64,000 bases of DNA from Trichaptum fuscoviolaceum (lineage: Eukaryota; Basidiomycota; Agaricomycetes; Hymenochaetales; Trichaptaceae). The stretch's first letter is position 1. The number at the start of each line of letters is the position of its first letter. Positions 11,525-24,431 of this stretch are shown one piece after another. The notes beneath the pieces were generated by a model. It was not told where the DNA came from and made no database searches. It worked only from the letters and a program-made list of their open reading frames with translations. The stretch lies in NCBI GenBank assembly GCA_910574455.1, contig CAJSYZ010000012.1, positions 613,317 through 677,316 on the forward strand. Reading direction: 5' to 3'. The translations under genes were made by a program, and so were the position numbers.

Positions 11525-13048
11525 TTAATTCGGGGATGTCTTACTTACCCAAGTTTCATCGTGTGTAACAGTTAAGGGAGCGGAGACCCTTCGAATCCGA
11601 ATTGTACTGAGTGTGTCGTCGGTATACTTTCCAGGCGGAAGCCATCCTTGTCGAGAGTTTAACGTAGAGAGGAGGGAATTAGTGTATAGTTTTGGGAGGG
11701 GTAGGCCGAATGCAAGAAAGCTGACAGACACATTAGTATCACAATTCTCCAGAAGCTCGAGATAATTTCTGCCCTACAATAAAGAGGTCTTAATTGTTTC
11801 AGTCAGTTTCCGTGATTATTTATTCATCAATTGCGTGTCTTTACCTTGAATGCAAAGAAAGTGACCAAAACAGCAAGCGCGCAAGATGTTGTGAGTAACC
11901 CTGTCTGAACAGTCACTGGGAACAAAACAAGTATGAGTTACTAATTGGTGGAATTAACGAGTGCATAATGCTTACTTCTGATGAGGCGATCGATGATGTC
12001 ATCAGTGGCGGACACCCCGGTTCGACCGTTACGCTGTCCCTGACATTCAGGAAGCACGTCCATAGGTGAACAGGCAAGCGTAGGCGCACCAAGTACCAGA
12101 CTAGAGCACATGTGATGACAATATCCGTCACCAAAGACCCAATCAACCACACAAGCGATATAGCCGTTATTTTGTGGAAAAACATGAATTCTTGGACAAT
12201 CACCCCGCCAATTGTAGCACCAATTCCTCCAACTGCGAACACATCAGTGAGTGCACTCTGACAATATAATGATACGCATCACGGAGCTGCACAGTAGCTA
12301 GCAGGTAAATTGATATACTGATCAATCTTCGATTCCCTGATATAACTTGTATGCGCCATCCGAAAAAGCACTGAACAATGAATGCTGTTATAGACTTCAT
12401 AATCTGGGTTAGCCTGACGGACGGGAACAAGTAGACACTCACAGTTGTCACCGGGACTATGGCAGCGGTCGCGATCATTAGTACTAGAATGGCCGCAGTG
12501 GCTAGTCTGAACACACATGGGAGAAGAGCTAAGGTACGGACAATGATAAGTTAGGAGTACAATAATTTCATGAGATGCTCACCAGTATCCACCTTAGCGA
12601 GAGCCGAGGCGTTCCCTACCAAAGATACAGTTAGACTGGAGCTGCGACTTTCTATTGAATCTAACACACTCACCAAAATCCTTAACAAGGTAGTCATACA
12701 CCATCGCGACGTAAAACGAACAGGTGACAGTGTCTAGAAGAAGGAGGATACCAACCTGTAGTGACCTTCCTCACTACTCCGGTGGACAATGGACCTCCGA
12801 GTTCTACTCACTACCAGCTTTATCCTCCCCCTATCTCTGGACTGAGATTAGGAAAACACATTCTACTCCACAGTGCCTTCACGTACTGTTTGTACCGCTG
12901 GACGTACACATAACACTGCATTATCATGATTCCATACAGAAGAACATTGAGAATAGTGCCCATGAGAATCGGGCCAAGGCTAGAGCGTGTCAATGAATTG
13001 CTGAACAAGGCGTGATATAATAACCCACATGGAGTCCAAAGTACCCAT
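11525..13048 (-). CDS. DUF6534 seven-helix membrane protein
   Basis: Complete gene. Exon 1 begins MGTLDSM at 13048 and is spliced (GTGGGT..CTCTAG) to LGPILMGTILNVLLYGIMIM, then QCYVYVQRYKQ, the family's first helix. Further exons encode hydrophobic helices at about 12500-12200 and 12240-11950 (AAIVPVTTVSVYLF, IMKSITAFIVQCFFGWRIQV, WLIGSLVTDIVITCALVWYL). The last exon has FGLPLPKLYTNSLLSTLN and ends at 11525. The W-R-x-(Q)-V pair after CFFGW and the SLxTDxxIT helix recur in the paralogues at 52.0 and 55.4 kb. Function is unknown; the topology is receptor-like but no ligand is known. It appears intact. Confidence 0.87.
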
Positions 13049-13245
13049 ACTGCGAGTTAAGCGAGTGAACTGGAAAGTTAGACTCAAGGAGAGAAACGTC
13101 GAGCGAGCGGCCCTGCTTGTTTATACGGACAGCGAATTGCATCACCCATGATAAATAGAACTGATCTTAATCGCATTCCGTGCATGCTAAGATATTTTTG
13201 CTCTTCTAGCGCATCTTGAATCAAAGAAGCCTCTGTGAGCCAATA

Positions 13246-13587
13246 TTAACTGTCCTTCTTCGGAGTCTCAGATTCTGTCGGTGCACCATGAGCTATAGAA
13301 AGCATGCTGATATTTGAAGACCACTTACGCACCACAGTGAGAGATCCTTTCTCTGGAAGCTGCGGTGAAACGGAGGAGGGACGGCTCATAGGTAGACAGT
13401 GCTGGCGAAGGTGACTATGGAAAAGACAGGCGCGCAAGGTCACCGGTCCCCCGTTAATTTTAGAAGCTTCGGATGCTGTTCTATATGAATACGCAGCACT
13501 TCTCCCGAGCTTGTCGGAGACTTGGAGGTTCTCAAGAGTCAACGACTCGAGTTCTCGCTGTATCTCGGTGTCTTGACTCTTGTGCAT
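13246..13587 (-). CDS. hypothetical protein
   Basis: A 113-codon frame beginning MHKSQDTEIQRELESLTLEN, with a short amphipathic helix followed by a Ser/Pro-rich stretch. No family recognised. It lies directly upstream of the DUF6534 gene on the same strand and may be part of its 5' region or a decayed gene. The flanks 13049-13245 and 13588-13975 show nothing else, apart from an AT-rich stretch ending in a TA repeat at about 13940-13980. Confidence 0.2.
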   Translation of the reverse strand: MHKSQDTEIQRELESLTLENLQVSDKLGRSAAYSYRTASEASKINGGPVTLRACLFHSHLRQHCLPMSRPSSVSPQLPEKGSLTVVRKWSSNISMLSIAHGAPTESETPKKDS

Positions 13588-13975
13588 GAGGCAACTTGAA
13601 CCGCTGCTCTAGTACTGGTCTTGTTAGCGTGCATCGGGCCTGCCGCTGGTCACATTTCCATCCTTGCTTCTAGATTTTTCCGGTAACAAGCAATAGAACA
13701 AAGATTATTTTGCGCTAGCTGGAGGTTGTGAGTCATGAGACAAGCCCATGGTTGACAAACTTGAACTTGTCAGCGACTGGGAGGTGTATGAGTTCGGCTC
13801 AACCTTGATTACGTAAACTTCTGACTTCACTCTGGCACTGGTGCGAATTTGTTCCTCCGAAGTATAATTGCGAACGCTGTGGGTGCACAGCAGAGCCCGC
13901 TACCCAGGTTTTGCTTATTTCATTAGATTGAGGATGTATTAAAATTTTATTTATGATATATATATATAATAATGA

Positions 13976-16870
13976 TTAAAATTTATGGTAGCTATTTAAT
14001 AATTGAAAGAAAGGCATTCTATAGTTGCTGCTGACACTGTCCACAGGAATTGCCATGATGAACGCAAAGAAGTAGACTAAGTCATAGACGTACGCGTCCG
14101 TCCGGGCCGTCTGCACCCGTGTCAAGAGCATCCTCACCACACTCTTCATTAATGGCTTCAACATCACACTCGTATGTACCTCACGACGCTCTGCAGTAGC
14201 TCGAAACCCCACGCATGGAAATGAGTTTCTGCTGCACAACGGCCAGGATGGCCATAAACTGGTCGGTCTGCGCCATTTGCACGGCGTCTTGAGAGAGGAA
14301 GGCGCAAGAGGCGGACGAGGATGGTCATGAGCCTTTTTGTGCCCAGGAAGCGGACTGGAGGAGGAAGGGGAGGTTGGAGCGGTAATCCGGAGGAACATCA
14401 GAATTGTGGAGCTCGAGCATCTGCGAGAGCATTTGGAAGATGCACAGAATAAATTCTGCACAAAAGACGAATTAGTTTCTGTAGGTGTCTGAAAGGAAGG
14501 TTGCTTACGATCAATGTCCTGTTGTAAAATGATTGTGAATGGACCAAATAGAGCCTGTTCAAATGTTGCAAATGTTTGACGCGATGAGCCGACTGTAAAC
14601 CAATGTATAAGTCGACGATCAGAGGCTGTTGCATGTTCTTCAGTTTCAGATACCTCACCTAATTGACGCAGATATACTCTCGAAGATATATTGATCGGAG
14701 TTCGGATTGCTTGGGTTCTTGCAAATCGCGGCAAGGATAGCAACGAGACGGTGAAGCAGTCTTTCATGGTCTGAGGCTATCGCTGACCGCGCGGTCAGAA
14801 TAACACGCATAACACCTAGGATTGTTAGAGTTATGATTAATGAGAGAATAGTCACGAGACAATTGTAAACTTACATTTTATCAGATAGTCGTTTTCTGCA
14901 ATTTTTTCCGGCGTCCCACCCGCCACAATCTTCTTTGAAAGTAAAGTGTTAATGATTTCGGGTGCAAGCTCCCGAATGTCTTCCTGGTTGAAGCTGCTGA
15001 AACTTTCAGATGATATTCGCCGTAAGCAAGCGATTTACGCACAGTAAGGATGAACCGCGCTTGATGAACAATATCCGCTCAATGGTCGTCGCTGCGTACG
15101 TATAGCATACGTAGTTCGGTGAGCGCAGATGCCGAACGAGAAGTGGAAGGACGGAGAGAAGTTGTTCTTTTGTGAGCTGCATAGTTGATTAGTGCTTGTC
15201 TTGCTTGATAGTTTGATATACACACCTGATTTCGGAATGAATACAAAAAGCGAATCGCGTCAACCTGAAGAATTGGATGCACTGAGTTTTCATCGGCCTG
15301 TACGTCCTCGTATATGTGCTGTGAGAAGAACTGGACGACATGTACAAGAGCATTCGTGATTGTGACACCTTGCTATTGATTGCCAATGTTATTCACCATT
15401 CCTTCTGAATGAACAGCTTCACTCACCTGCGATATTGCACCAACCGTTGCCACCGCCGTGAGCAGGTACACACTTTCACCCTTCCTCTTCCAGCTCTCTT
15501 CAACTCCCTTCTTCCTGTTGTATTCCTCCAGTCCGTTACCTATCAACGTCACGACGACTTCGGTCGTCTCAGCCTCGAAAGCTGAGGCAACGAGCGCACG
15601 AAGGACATCTGCTGCAGCTTGACGCCGCGTGGTTCCCTCCGCAGTCAGGCCGCCGATGGACGAGGAGGAGGCCGCAAAAGAAAGGTCGACTCGGACATAC
15701 TACAGAGGATCGTGCTCAAATCGCTCTGCTTCGTGTTCTGCGGGTCGAGATAGTTTCAGTAAAAAGACAAGCGTATGGAAGAAAAAGTTTGCGCACCTCG
15801 TAATGTGACATTGGGAACGACTACGCCTTTGATCAAAACATTTATCACCTCCCTCTCCACAAACGTCGCCTCGTAATTTACTGACCGGGTGACCGTGCTG
15901 AGGAAGCGTAGGTCCCTGGCTGAGCAGTCCGTCATATGCGATTCCTGATCTCTGGCCTCCACCGAGAAGTCTCCACAGCGCCGTGACAAATGCCGGTACG
16001 GTATTCGAAGGTGAGGACCTCCGGGTATCGATGCAGATATAGCTCGGTGAGCTCAAAGATCGAAGTTTTGATTTGGGTGGGGAAAGAGGGTGTCGTATCG
16101 TCGGGATCACCGCGTATGTTCAATGTTCTCGGGGTCCCAAGCAAGAAACCTTCAAAGGTGGGCGGCAGATCCTGACACGTCAAATACTAGTAGTAGAAGA
16201 TTGACAAAAGCACAAACTGACCCTGCGCAATCACTTTAATTCCCGACCAATTCAGCAGATTGGTGGCGGTGAGCTCAAAGTTCTGGAGGAAGGTGCCCGA
16301 GAAGCGGCTCGAAACAAAGTTGATCGTCGTGTAGAGCGAGTCCGAGCATGTTGAGGCGCGAAGATCGAGCGAGCGGTTTCGAGAACAGATATGTTTGTTG
16401 GATAATTTGCAGCGTCGGGCAAGAGTGATGAGACGAGCTGAACGATGAGATCTGCCCACTGCTCGGGGAAATCGTACTTTGCAACAATGGACACGGCCTC
16501 TGCAACCTGCGCTCGTGATGTCTTGTCCACTGGACTCGAAAGCGTGATCATTGCAGGGACCAGCTTACCCTTTAGTTGCGTCTTCTCTGCCTCAACCAAC
16601 GGTGAGTCTTCACCCTCCCATCGCCGTTTGATCGTGTTCTTGAGATAGACACTGGCTGCAAGTCGCACCGAATGGTCTTGGGAGGCATTGAGTATGAGTT
16701 GAACGAGGAAAGCAAGAAATCCAGATTGTATAGATCGATAGTTTTTGTTCTGCTTGTCTGCGGTAGTTGTGGTGTAGGAAGTGCTTGACAATGCAAAAGC
16801 GACGAAGAAGAGGTTAGGGAGGAATCCTCGGGGACATCCGAGACATAATTCGGTTCCGAGGAGAGGAATT
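13976..16870 (-). pseudogene. CSE1: CSE1 / exportin-2 pseudogene, 3'-truncated
   Basis: CSE1 is the karyopherin that returns importin-alpha to the cytoplasm. Fragments run in order from about 16790: YRRQAEQKL, LAASVYLKNTIKRRWEGED, AVSIVAKYDFPEQWADLI, LYTTINFVSSRFSGTFLQNF, TCQDLPPTFE, ELTELYLHRYPEVLTF, NVTLR, SFNQEDIRELAPEIINTLL, ENDYLIK, KNPSNPNSDQYIFESISASI and KPLMKSVVRMLLTRVQTART. Introns are still visible, so it is not a retrocopy. The frame is broken near 16745, 16355, 16003 and 15915, and a TAG at 15702-15700 interrupts the DPLEYVR motif. Similarity ends near 13976 at AT-rich DNA, so the C-terminal 150-200 residues are missing. CSE1 is normally essential, so an intact copy should exist elsewhere. 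Base-call errors could explain some breaks but not the truncation. Confidence 0.85.
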
Positions 16871-17773
16871 GACTCACATACTACCGGATTTTTCTATTTG
16901 CCGAGGACCGGTCCAGACCTTAAGTCACATGATAAATAAGGTTTTGCTTTTGAAAGGTGCAAGTCAGTACGCTATTAGAACCCGCTAGGGTGTAGCGGGA
17001 ACATACTGAATTGAAGTATACATTTCCAGTCCACTGGCAAGCAAAGCATCTTTATGCCGCTCCATCTTTTTCATAGTGAGCCTGGCTTCATCTGATCCAA
17101 GTCCTCAAGTCTATCTCTTGAATCAAGACGCTGCATCTCTAAGTCCGCTCGGCTATCATTTATCTGCATCAGGGAAACTTCCGTCTGCTTACGGCGACTG
17201 GCGCGTCCTGGCGCGTCCTGAAGCTTCCTTAAATGGGATGAAGCGATGCCATGCCTACCTGAAGCGTTGCCTGGCTGCCTGATGGCCTTAGAACACGGTG
17301 TTTCAGGACGAAATCAGTGCATAAGGAGGGAAGTTGTACATCAGGCGCCAAGCCAGGCTCAAGTGAGATTTAAGCACGAGCGTGCACAGTTTAAGTAAAA
17401 TGGCAAGTACAAGATAAGTTCATCAGCAGATTCAGTATAGAAGTCGAAGCCGCCACTCATTACTGCCAACTACTACTACTACTGTGCATGTATTGAGACT
17501 TCAAGCTCAGGCTCGTTCATCATCATCATCATTATAGTATGACAGGTGTTGCTCATGCTATCCAGCACACCCATTCCCTGGGTGTTCACCAAACTATAAC
17601 TAGCACTAGTGGTATACAAAGTAAAAAGCAATATGTACTATGTGAAAATGTATAGGAAGGGCTACAGTACTATGGGCAGTTGCAATCATGATCGTACATC
17701 TGGTTCAAGTTACAGTCTATCTCATTCTGAAAACCCGATACTATCCGACACGTTCAAATTTCCCTGCTACATA
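16871..17773. other. intergenic with simple repeats
   Basis: About 900 bases. It holds a TAC/ACT trinucleotide run at 17463-17482, an ATC run at 17519-17534, and a dispersed repeat at about 17078-17158 whose second copy is near 55157-55237. The frame at 17076-17282 lies in that repeat and is not convincing as a gene. Confidence 0.5.
17078..17158 (+). repeat. dispersed repeat, copy 1 (copy 2 near 55.16 kb)
   Basis: By eye, about 80 bases here align with 55157-55237, sharing CTGGCTT.ATCTGATCCA and GCTGCATCTCTA.GTC.GCT. Identity is roughly three quarters. I see no tRNA-like A or B box that would make it a clear SINE. Confidence 0.5.
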
Positions 17774-19993
17774 CTACGCCATGTTCAAATGATCAAATTC
17801 AGCACATCCCACTATCGATTTCAACTGTTTTTCTTCGGGCTCTGTCCAAGCCCTCGCGCGTGAGATGAAAGCCGCAATTCTCAACTGCCCATTATTATTT
17901 GGTGGAGGTGGTAAGTCAGGACCCAAAAGATCACCGCTGACCTCATAAACACCTGCGACCACCTCCCGAAACGCGTCTGTGAACTTTGCTTTCTCGGTTT
18001 CTGAGAGGGGCGTCCCGTCGGATTCCTCGGCATCTGAAGCGAACAGACTTGACAGCCTTGTAGCGGATTCATAAATCTTCTCGACACTCCACTCTCGCTC
18101 ATGTGCGATCGCATTCAGTGCTTTGCCCATAACAGATTTCTTGTTCACGACGTGCTTGAAGATTTCATCATTGGTAACTATCGCGAGCCATCTTTTCACT
18201 GTCGTATATCCATGAATTAGAGCTCTCTGGGTATTTTCCGCCTTATTCAAAGCCGAAGAATAGAAGTTCAATGTCTGGGGTTCGGGAGGGACCACTTCAT
18301 TGTCAGAGTTGCGGGGACGTTTCCTCTGAGGATCATCCATAACATCTGTGTGATCCGGAAGGGCACGCTTGCGATGGTCACGTATGTAGCCAGATGAATG
18401 AACTTCAGGTCCTTGCTTTCGTAGATTTGTCGAATCCATACTTCGATCCAATCGTTTACGGTGCCCCTCGAATGCAGCCATACGTTGCTGGCGAAAGGGC
18501 GCTACAGTTGGTTCCAATTCCTTCTGTAAGTCCTTGGACGCAAGCATATCGCTGCCTTGGAAAACAGCAATTGCCTCTTGAAGTTTGACATCGATATTTT
18601 TGCTGTTCACCTCCCGTGCCGATAGGTCGCGTTTCACCAATATCAGTAAACGGTTCAAATCAATCGCCCCCACAGATGGCCATCGATCATACCCATCCGG
18701 ATAGATATCCTCGTTGCTGGTAAAAATAATACACGCTTTTTGCGCCGGCGTCTGGTAATCGTGTGATCCTCCTGCCCATCCTCCTTCCCTCTCGTGCAGT
18801 TCAATGCGGTTGCGGAACACGTGAATCATCTCGTCCAGAAGTTCGATGTGGTTCCTATACGCAACGTAATGGGCTAGGAACAAGGGGATGAAGAAATAGA
18901 ATATCCCAGACTTAAATATGGGAAGCTCGAGTTTGTTGTCAGTGTAATTCAGACAGTACTTCTGCTCTCGCAGACTGGGCAGAGGTCCTCTTTCTCGAAA
19001 GCGCGTTCTTTCGTCCATCGGATATAGACTTTCTCCCAATGGGGACCTCGATTGAATCAGACGGAGAGAATTTCCTTCGCCATGAAGAGTTTTATGATAG
19101 TTCACAAAAATATGTTTCATCTGAAGGTTGAAGCTCATCCATTCTATCTTTCGCTGGCCTCGGAACTGAAGGCAAGCTTCCCTCTCAGACTTCTCAAAGG
19201 GAAGGAGGAAAAACGAGCCGTGAACAACATAGCGTTGAAGGTCCTCCAGGAAAGACCTCAAGGTCACCCCATCCTTCGCCACTTGATTCTAGATGAAGAC
19301 TGTCAGACGTTTAGAATCAATGTTAAGAAGTATGACCATTACATACCCCATCAACACTTTCACATAATAGATCGACAGTTTCAAAAACCTCTTCGACGAG
19401 CTTCTCCTGTTTACTGAAGGATTCGCTAAGTCTCGTGAGTTCTTGAAACTTTGCATGGTATGCCTTCTTCATTTCCGTCACCTCGTTTCTCAGAGCGGGC
19501 TACCTCTGCACGAAGATCCTCGTCTTCCGTCTGCACGACTGATGCATCCTGTCCTGTCTCTTGCCCTCCTTGCTCTCCCGTCCTAGCAGGATCCAATACA
19601 CTTAAATCACAACTATTTTGCATGGCCTCGTCGTGTTCATTCGTTCCGGAAGATAGACACCTGTGTATATCCTTTTGCCGAATTATATCTTGTTTAAGAG
19701 TTGCCATAGCGATAAAGGCTTATAATTTGCGCTAATAAGCAATTATCCATAGATATCAATTGAGATAAGTTAATACCTGAAGGAGCCGACTTTGACTCGT
19801 TGATCTCAGCTTTGACCCCCCAGACAGGTTCCTTTCTTGGGCCTTCCACATTATCAAGAGTATATTCCACCGGACCATTTTGCGCCTCCATCGCCTTACC
19901 CCTCGGGCTGTCTAAGAGACTCATAGACTGAGCTCGCCCTCCCCCGGCGCTGTCAGATCGTTGACTTGGAGGAGCCGAGTGGGATGGCGTCAA
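17774..19993 (-). CDS. hypothetical coiled-coil protein, probably one frameshift
   Basis: Large unrecognised gene. Exon 1 (19993-19777) is Ser/Pro-rich. A GTATTA..TAAG intron leads to exon 2 from 19718 (MATLKQDIIRQKDIHRCLSS). Exon 2 passes into a coiled coil (LRNEVTEMKKAYHAKFQEL, then SESFSKQEKLVEEVFETVD), but only with a one-base frame change near 19490. After an intron ending at about 19293, one long exon (to 17774) encodes about 500 residues. It contains a conserved-looking globular part (FEKSEREACLQFRGQRKIEW; a hydrophobic YFFIPLFLAHYVAYRN), a basic linker (RKRALPDH...QRKRPRN) and an acidic C-terminal helix region. I know no family for it. The frame change may be a sequence error or an inactivating mutation. 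Confidence 0.55.
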
Positions 19994-20862
19994 GTCCCTT
20001 CCTATAAGAAGTTCGCCGCGATGTTGGTTGGTGTCGATGCAATTGGTCCCACTGATTCAGCGACTTTGAGATACCACTGCTGCGAGTACAATGCGTGGCA
20101 TCATGCTGTTTCTGGAATTGCATGATGTTGTTTGGAACCTCGGAAGACCTCAGGCTACGTCTCGGGCTGCGAGTACGTCTGGAGTCAACCCGCGTGGGTC
20201 TACCTCGGTCCTGTGCCAGTGTAGTATGAGTAGTATGGTACTGGTGCGAGCAACCTGGGTCGTCCGAGACTTCTTGTTGTTCTTCAAGTTCTTGACCTAA
20301 CTCCTGATACCGGTGTGCTTGAGTGCCAGCTGCCAGAGACGACGATACAGGTGTGACACTGTTAGTAGTAAGGCCGCAGCGCCAGACACAATGACCACAA
20401 CTGCAGGTGGGACTCAGGCTCCTGGATCGCGTCGTCAGGAGCCAGTCACAGCGGTGGCGAGAGCCTGAGGGTTCGAAGTTCGAGTTTAACATTTTCAGGC
20501 AGCAGAGTTGCAGATTTAGAAGTAGTACTACTACTAGTAGTAGTAGTAGTAGTACTAGTGTCAGCCTCAGGCTGAGTGTCCTCTTCTTGAAGCGAGTAGT
20601 AGTACTACGTAGAGTACTCACTGGCAGGCTACTACTATCTGAGTGGTGGCGTGCCAGTGACTCAGTTTGAAACTGCTACTAAGAATAGTAGTGCTACTAC
20701 AAGAGTCGTTCAGGCTCAATACTCAAGTTCGCAACAGATATTCCATTAGTACTAGCGTACAACACACACAACAAAAGCAGAAAAGCATGAAACTAGTAAG
20801 AATAGTAGTGGAGGAATGCGGAAGAAAGACAGATTAACAAAGTAAAGATACATTGTTCAGAG
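19994..20862. other. intergenic, dense in ACTA/TAGT and CTCAG palindromes
   Basis: About 870 bases with a TAG/TAC run at 20519-20557, CTCAGGCTGAG at 20566-20576 and further ACTACTA blocks up to 20705. The segment from about 20698 to 20862 is the shared 3' flank of gene A and is repeated after genes B, C and D. No gene is supported here. Confidence 0.6.
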
Positions 20863-23800
20863 TCAGTCCTTGCGTGTCGTTGGTACAACGATCGGCGGAA
20901 ATTTGGCATAGGTAAGCATCTCATCAATAGCGAATGCTGGGAGCGCGTAGGTGAAATCGCCGTTGTCAGCACCTGTGCTAACTTGAAGACCCTTGACACA
21001 AGTTTCGGTAATTATTCCGCCCCATTTGCCGTCCAAGGTAGCAATCAGAGAACCAGAATCACCACTTTTTGCGAAACAGTAGTCGTATTTTGAAGGTATA
21101 TTCCAGACAAGGCGTGCAGCTCCTTTTTTCAACTTTGCCAGTGGCGGATTCGTCGGGTTGCCGCCGAGTGTCCTATTTATGACTGCGTAGATCGCAGACT
21201 CCATCGGGTTCGCATATCCAACTGTTACACCAGTGGTAGCACCAGCCTTTAACACCGCAATCTCATGATTGAATTGATCCGACCTTTCGATATACCCTGA
21301 CTTGATTTCGAGACGTTCATTCGTAGGGTACGGAACCTTTGCTTTTCCATAGGCCGACCGAATACACTCGATGTTGGTCTCAGGATGCTGCCCGAAGTGA
21401 ATGACATTACACTGAAAGTTCGTTTCGTTGACTTTCTTGTCGAACAGCTGCACGAGGGCAAACTCAGAATTGAAACCGAATTCATGCCCAATCTCGGCAC
21501 AGGTCTGCGAGCCTGAATGCGAATAGCCAACATAGCCAATGGTCCCAGCGCGAGTCCCATTAGGTTCGAGTAGGTTGAAATTTTCGTAAACCTTCCGATG
21601 GATTTCGCGATAGTCCCCCATTGCTTTAGTGGTAGATTTGGAGAGCGCAGAGGCTATTTCGATTTCTTGGGAAATGTTGATTGTCATTCCACCATAAGGA
21701 GCATACTTAGCGCTTGGGACTGCGATGCTTCCGCTACCATCTGCTTGTAAATCCTTCGAGATCAATTCCAGTTTGTCAAGTCGTTCTTTGCATCTCTGCC
21801 TTTGTCTTCCAAGCTCATTTAACGCTCGACAGAATTCGTTGTCGATAAAGGAACGGTAGGCATCAGGTAGAATATGGACTAGATATAGTTCACGCTTGTC
21901 CTCGACGTCTGATACACGCTGGTCCTCGTCAGCTGGGTTTTCAACGGCGTCCACTAGTTCGTTGATGGTAGTTTCACTAGAGGCGGAAAATATAGCATGT
22001 CCGTTAATCAAACTGAACAGTTTATCCAACCCCTGAAATTTGATGATGGGACCCCATGTACTGAAAGTGTCCTGACCACTAACTCCTATGCTTGTTCCTC
22101 GAAGGGTTGAAGTGTATGCCTCTAGAGACTTAATTATAGATTCAGGAGATCTGGGTTTACTGGGGTCTCCAATCAATAGTTTATCGGGCGGAAGGACGAG
22201 AGCCGTGCTGTCCGGAATTATGGTATCAGGTGCCAGTGGTCGAAAACAAGGTAAGGAAACGTTCTCTGTCGGGTCCTTGGTTTCTTGGCCGAGACTTCCG
22301 AACCCAGACGCGGGAGCGGCAAGGCCATCGACTACATGTGATTGTCCAGGTGCTGGTACGGGGCCAGGTAGTTGTTCGTGTTCGAGAGGTTTTCCGTCGT
22401 CCAGGGGATTAGGGGTTGGTACCACCCCACTTGCGGAACAGGACTGAGGAATGGCCTCGCGAAATTCTACCTCGAACCGCCCTGATAATGTCCAGCGCTT
22501 GCGAATGGAGCTTCTAATCGCGTCGGCGCATTCACAATAAACATCACCAACAGGCCTCTCGTAGTCGGAGGGCATAAGCACCTCCAACTCGGACGGTATT
22601 ACTCCAATCCACACGACAACAGGATCTGACCTCCCGTCTTCCCCCTTCCCGTCTTTATGATATCCAATCTTGCATATATCTATGCATGTCACGGTATGCC
22701 TGACGTGAAAGCGATCAAAAGCGTCTTCAAATATAGGTAGCAAAAACGGGCCATTGCCTGATCAGAGGGCAGTTGTTGTCAAGGACGTTTATGTGCTTCA
22801 TCGCTTTCTCGCGCTTATGCGGTCCCGGAATGTTCCCCTGGCGTCCCACAAAAAATCCACTACGCCCGACAGGAACAGCGTTGGTCGGACATCCCCAGTA
22901 ATAATTGAGATGATCCTTCAGATCCCAAATCCTCCGAGTCTTCACAGGTTTTTTCGCTTCCAATGATATGATATTAGAACTGTCTGTGAGAAGGGTCGTA
23001 TCCGGGATTGTCTTCTGTGTCACTGCCAGTGGCGGCGGTAGAGGTACCGGCCATACACCATGTACTGGGGGTCCATTGAACGTCTAATGGAGGCAGAAGG
23101 GGAAACGGTAACAAATCAGCATGGCTGGGGAAAAAGCAAATGACATAGCACGACATACATCTACGATGTCACCAATCTTCGACAATTGCGTTTCGCGAAC
23201 TGGCGCGGCCACCGCAGTATCGGTAGCCTGAGAGTCTTCCTTGCTTGTAGCGATACCGGAACTCAGGCTGAGTTGTTTCACTCCCGAGGACGTCTCTTGT
23301 GTCACTCGTGGCGGCAACTTCTGCTTACTGTCTACTGGAGGCGCATTGGACGTCTTTAGATGAGACGATGAGAATTCATTATGCATGATAACAAACAAAA
23401 GTAGCACGACATACGTTTACGCTGTCATCAATCTTTGACAATTGCGTTTCGCGAACTGGCGAGGCAACCGCAGCATCGGCAGAATCCTGCTTGCCAGTGA
23501 GATAGAGATGGGGGAAAGAGACAAATCAGCGTGGAACAGGGAGAATGAGAACAGGACATACTCGGTTGTTAACTTTTTTGCCATCGTAAACAAACGTTAT
23601 CTTGGTGATGCAATGTTGAGGCAGATGGAGAGGGGTCAACTCAACATGACAGATAAGAATAAATTAGTGAATCGTACTTTGACCTTTGCCTTGTTGTTAG
23701 GATCGTAATGTAACCGTAACAATTGTTCCGTAGTAGCGGCTCTCCGTTGAGCAGGAATGTTGGACAGCTTCAAGTTGAGAAGAGAGAAAGATAGAATATC

Positions 23801-24039
23801 AGTAAAACCTAATAAGAACTTGAAGCCACCGGCACTACACAAAAATTGCATAAGCCTGAGACAACAAGACATACATCAAATATTATGCGAGTGTCACTGC
23901 GCTCTAGTGCAACAATGACCTTCCAGAATAAAGATAATAGTGTCGGGGTGAAGTGGGGGAATAACAAGTCAATACCAGTACAGCGATACAAGAAAGAAGG
24001 ACATACTTTAAAATTCAGACTGAAGTCGGACTTCGACAT
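20863..24039 (-). CDS. trypsin-fold protein, paralogue A (frameshifted)
   Basis: Paralogue A. The C-terminal half has a chymotrypsin-like layout: NGHAIF at the histidine position, SEFALVQLF at the aspartate position (Glu instead of Asp), AGATTGVTVG, and KSGDSGSLIA with GKWGGII around the nucleophile Ser. The N-terminal part has a domain seen in other basidiomycete proteins of this kind (CIDICKIGYHKDG, VVVWIGVIPSELE, FEVEFREA). A coiled segment lies between His and Asp. The 5' exons start MSKSDFSLNFK at 24039, then short exons (VIVALERSDTRIIFD; LSNIPAQRRAATTEQLLRL; ITFVYDGKKVNNR), one partial and one full repeat exon (23159-23353), then the main exon from 23083. An extra A at about 22741-22746 (five instead of four) breaks the frame. 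Peptidase activity is doubtful. Confidence 0.75.
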
Positions 24040-24431
24040 TCTTATCCACTGATAGGAAACCTGAGAGTGGAGAGGCAAGATTTGAAGACAGGACACCGTT
24101 CTTATACTACTAGTAGTAGTATAGTACTGTGATGATCATGATGATGTGGCGTGACGACTCCGACTCGGAGTCCATATCGGACCGTAGTACTAGGCAAACT
24201 TGAACTTGAAATAGAGCAGTGAGGCTAACTTGAACCTAGTAGTACTAGTAGTAAGAATATCACTATACTAGAGTCGTTCAGGCTCAATGCTCAAGTTCGC
24301 AACAGATATTCCATTAGTACTAGCGTACAACAACACACAACAAAAGCAGAAAAGCATGAAACTAGTAAGAATAGTAGTGGAGGAATGCGGAAGAAAGACA
24401 GATTAACAAAGTAAAGATACATTGTTCAGAG
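24040..24431. other. spacer between gene units A and B
   Basis: About 390 bases with a GACTCGGAGTC palindrome near 24157, repeated AACTTGAA and TAGTACTAG blocks at 24190-24260, and from 24270 the shared 3' flank of the gene B unit. Confidence 0.6.

Noticed and set aside
22088..22447. Plus-strand frame beginning MLVPRRVEVY, repeated in every unit
   Set aside because: It is antisense to the proline-rich linker of the trypsin-fold genes; conservation follows the sense strand and the duplications.
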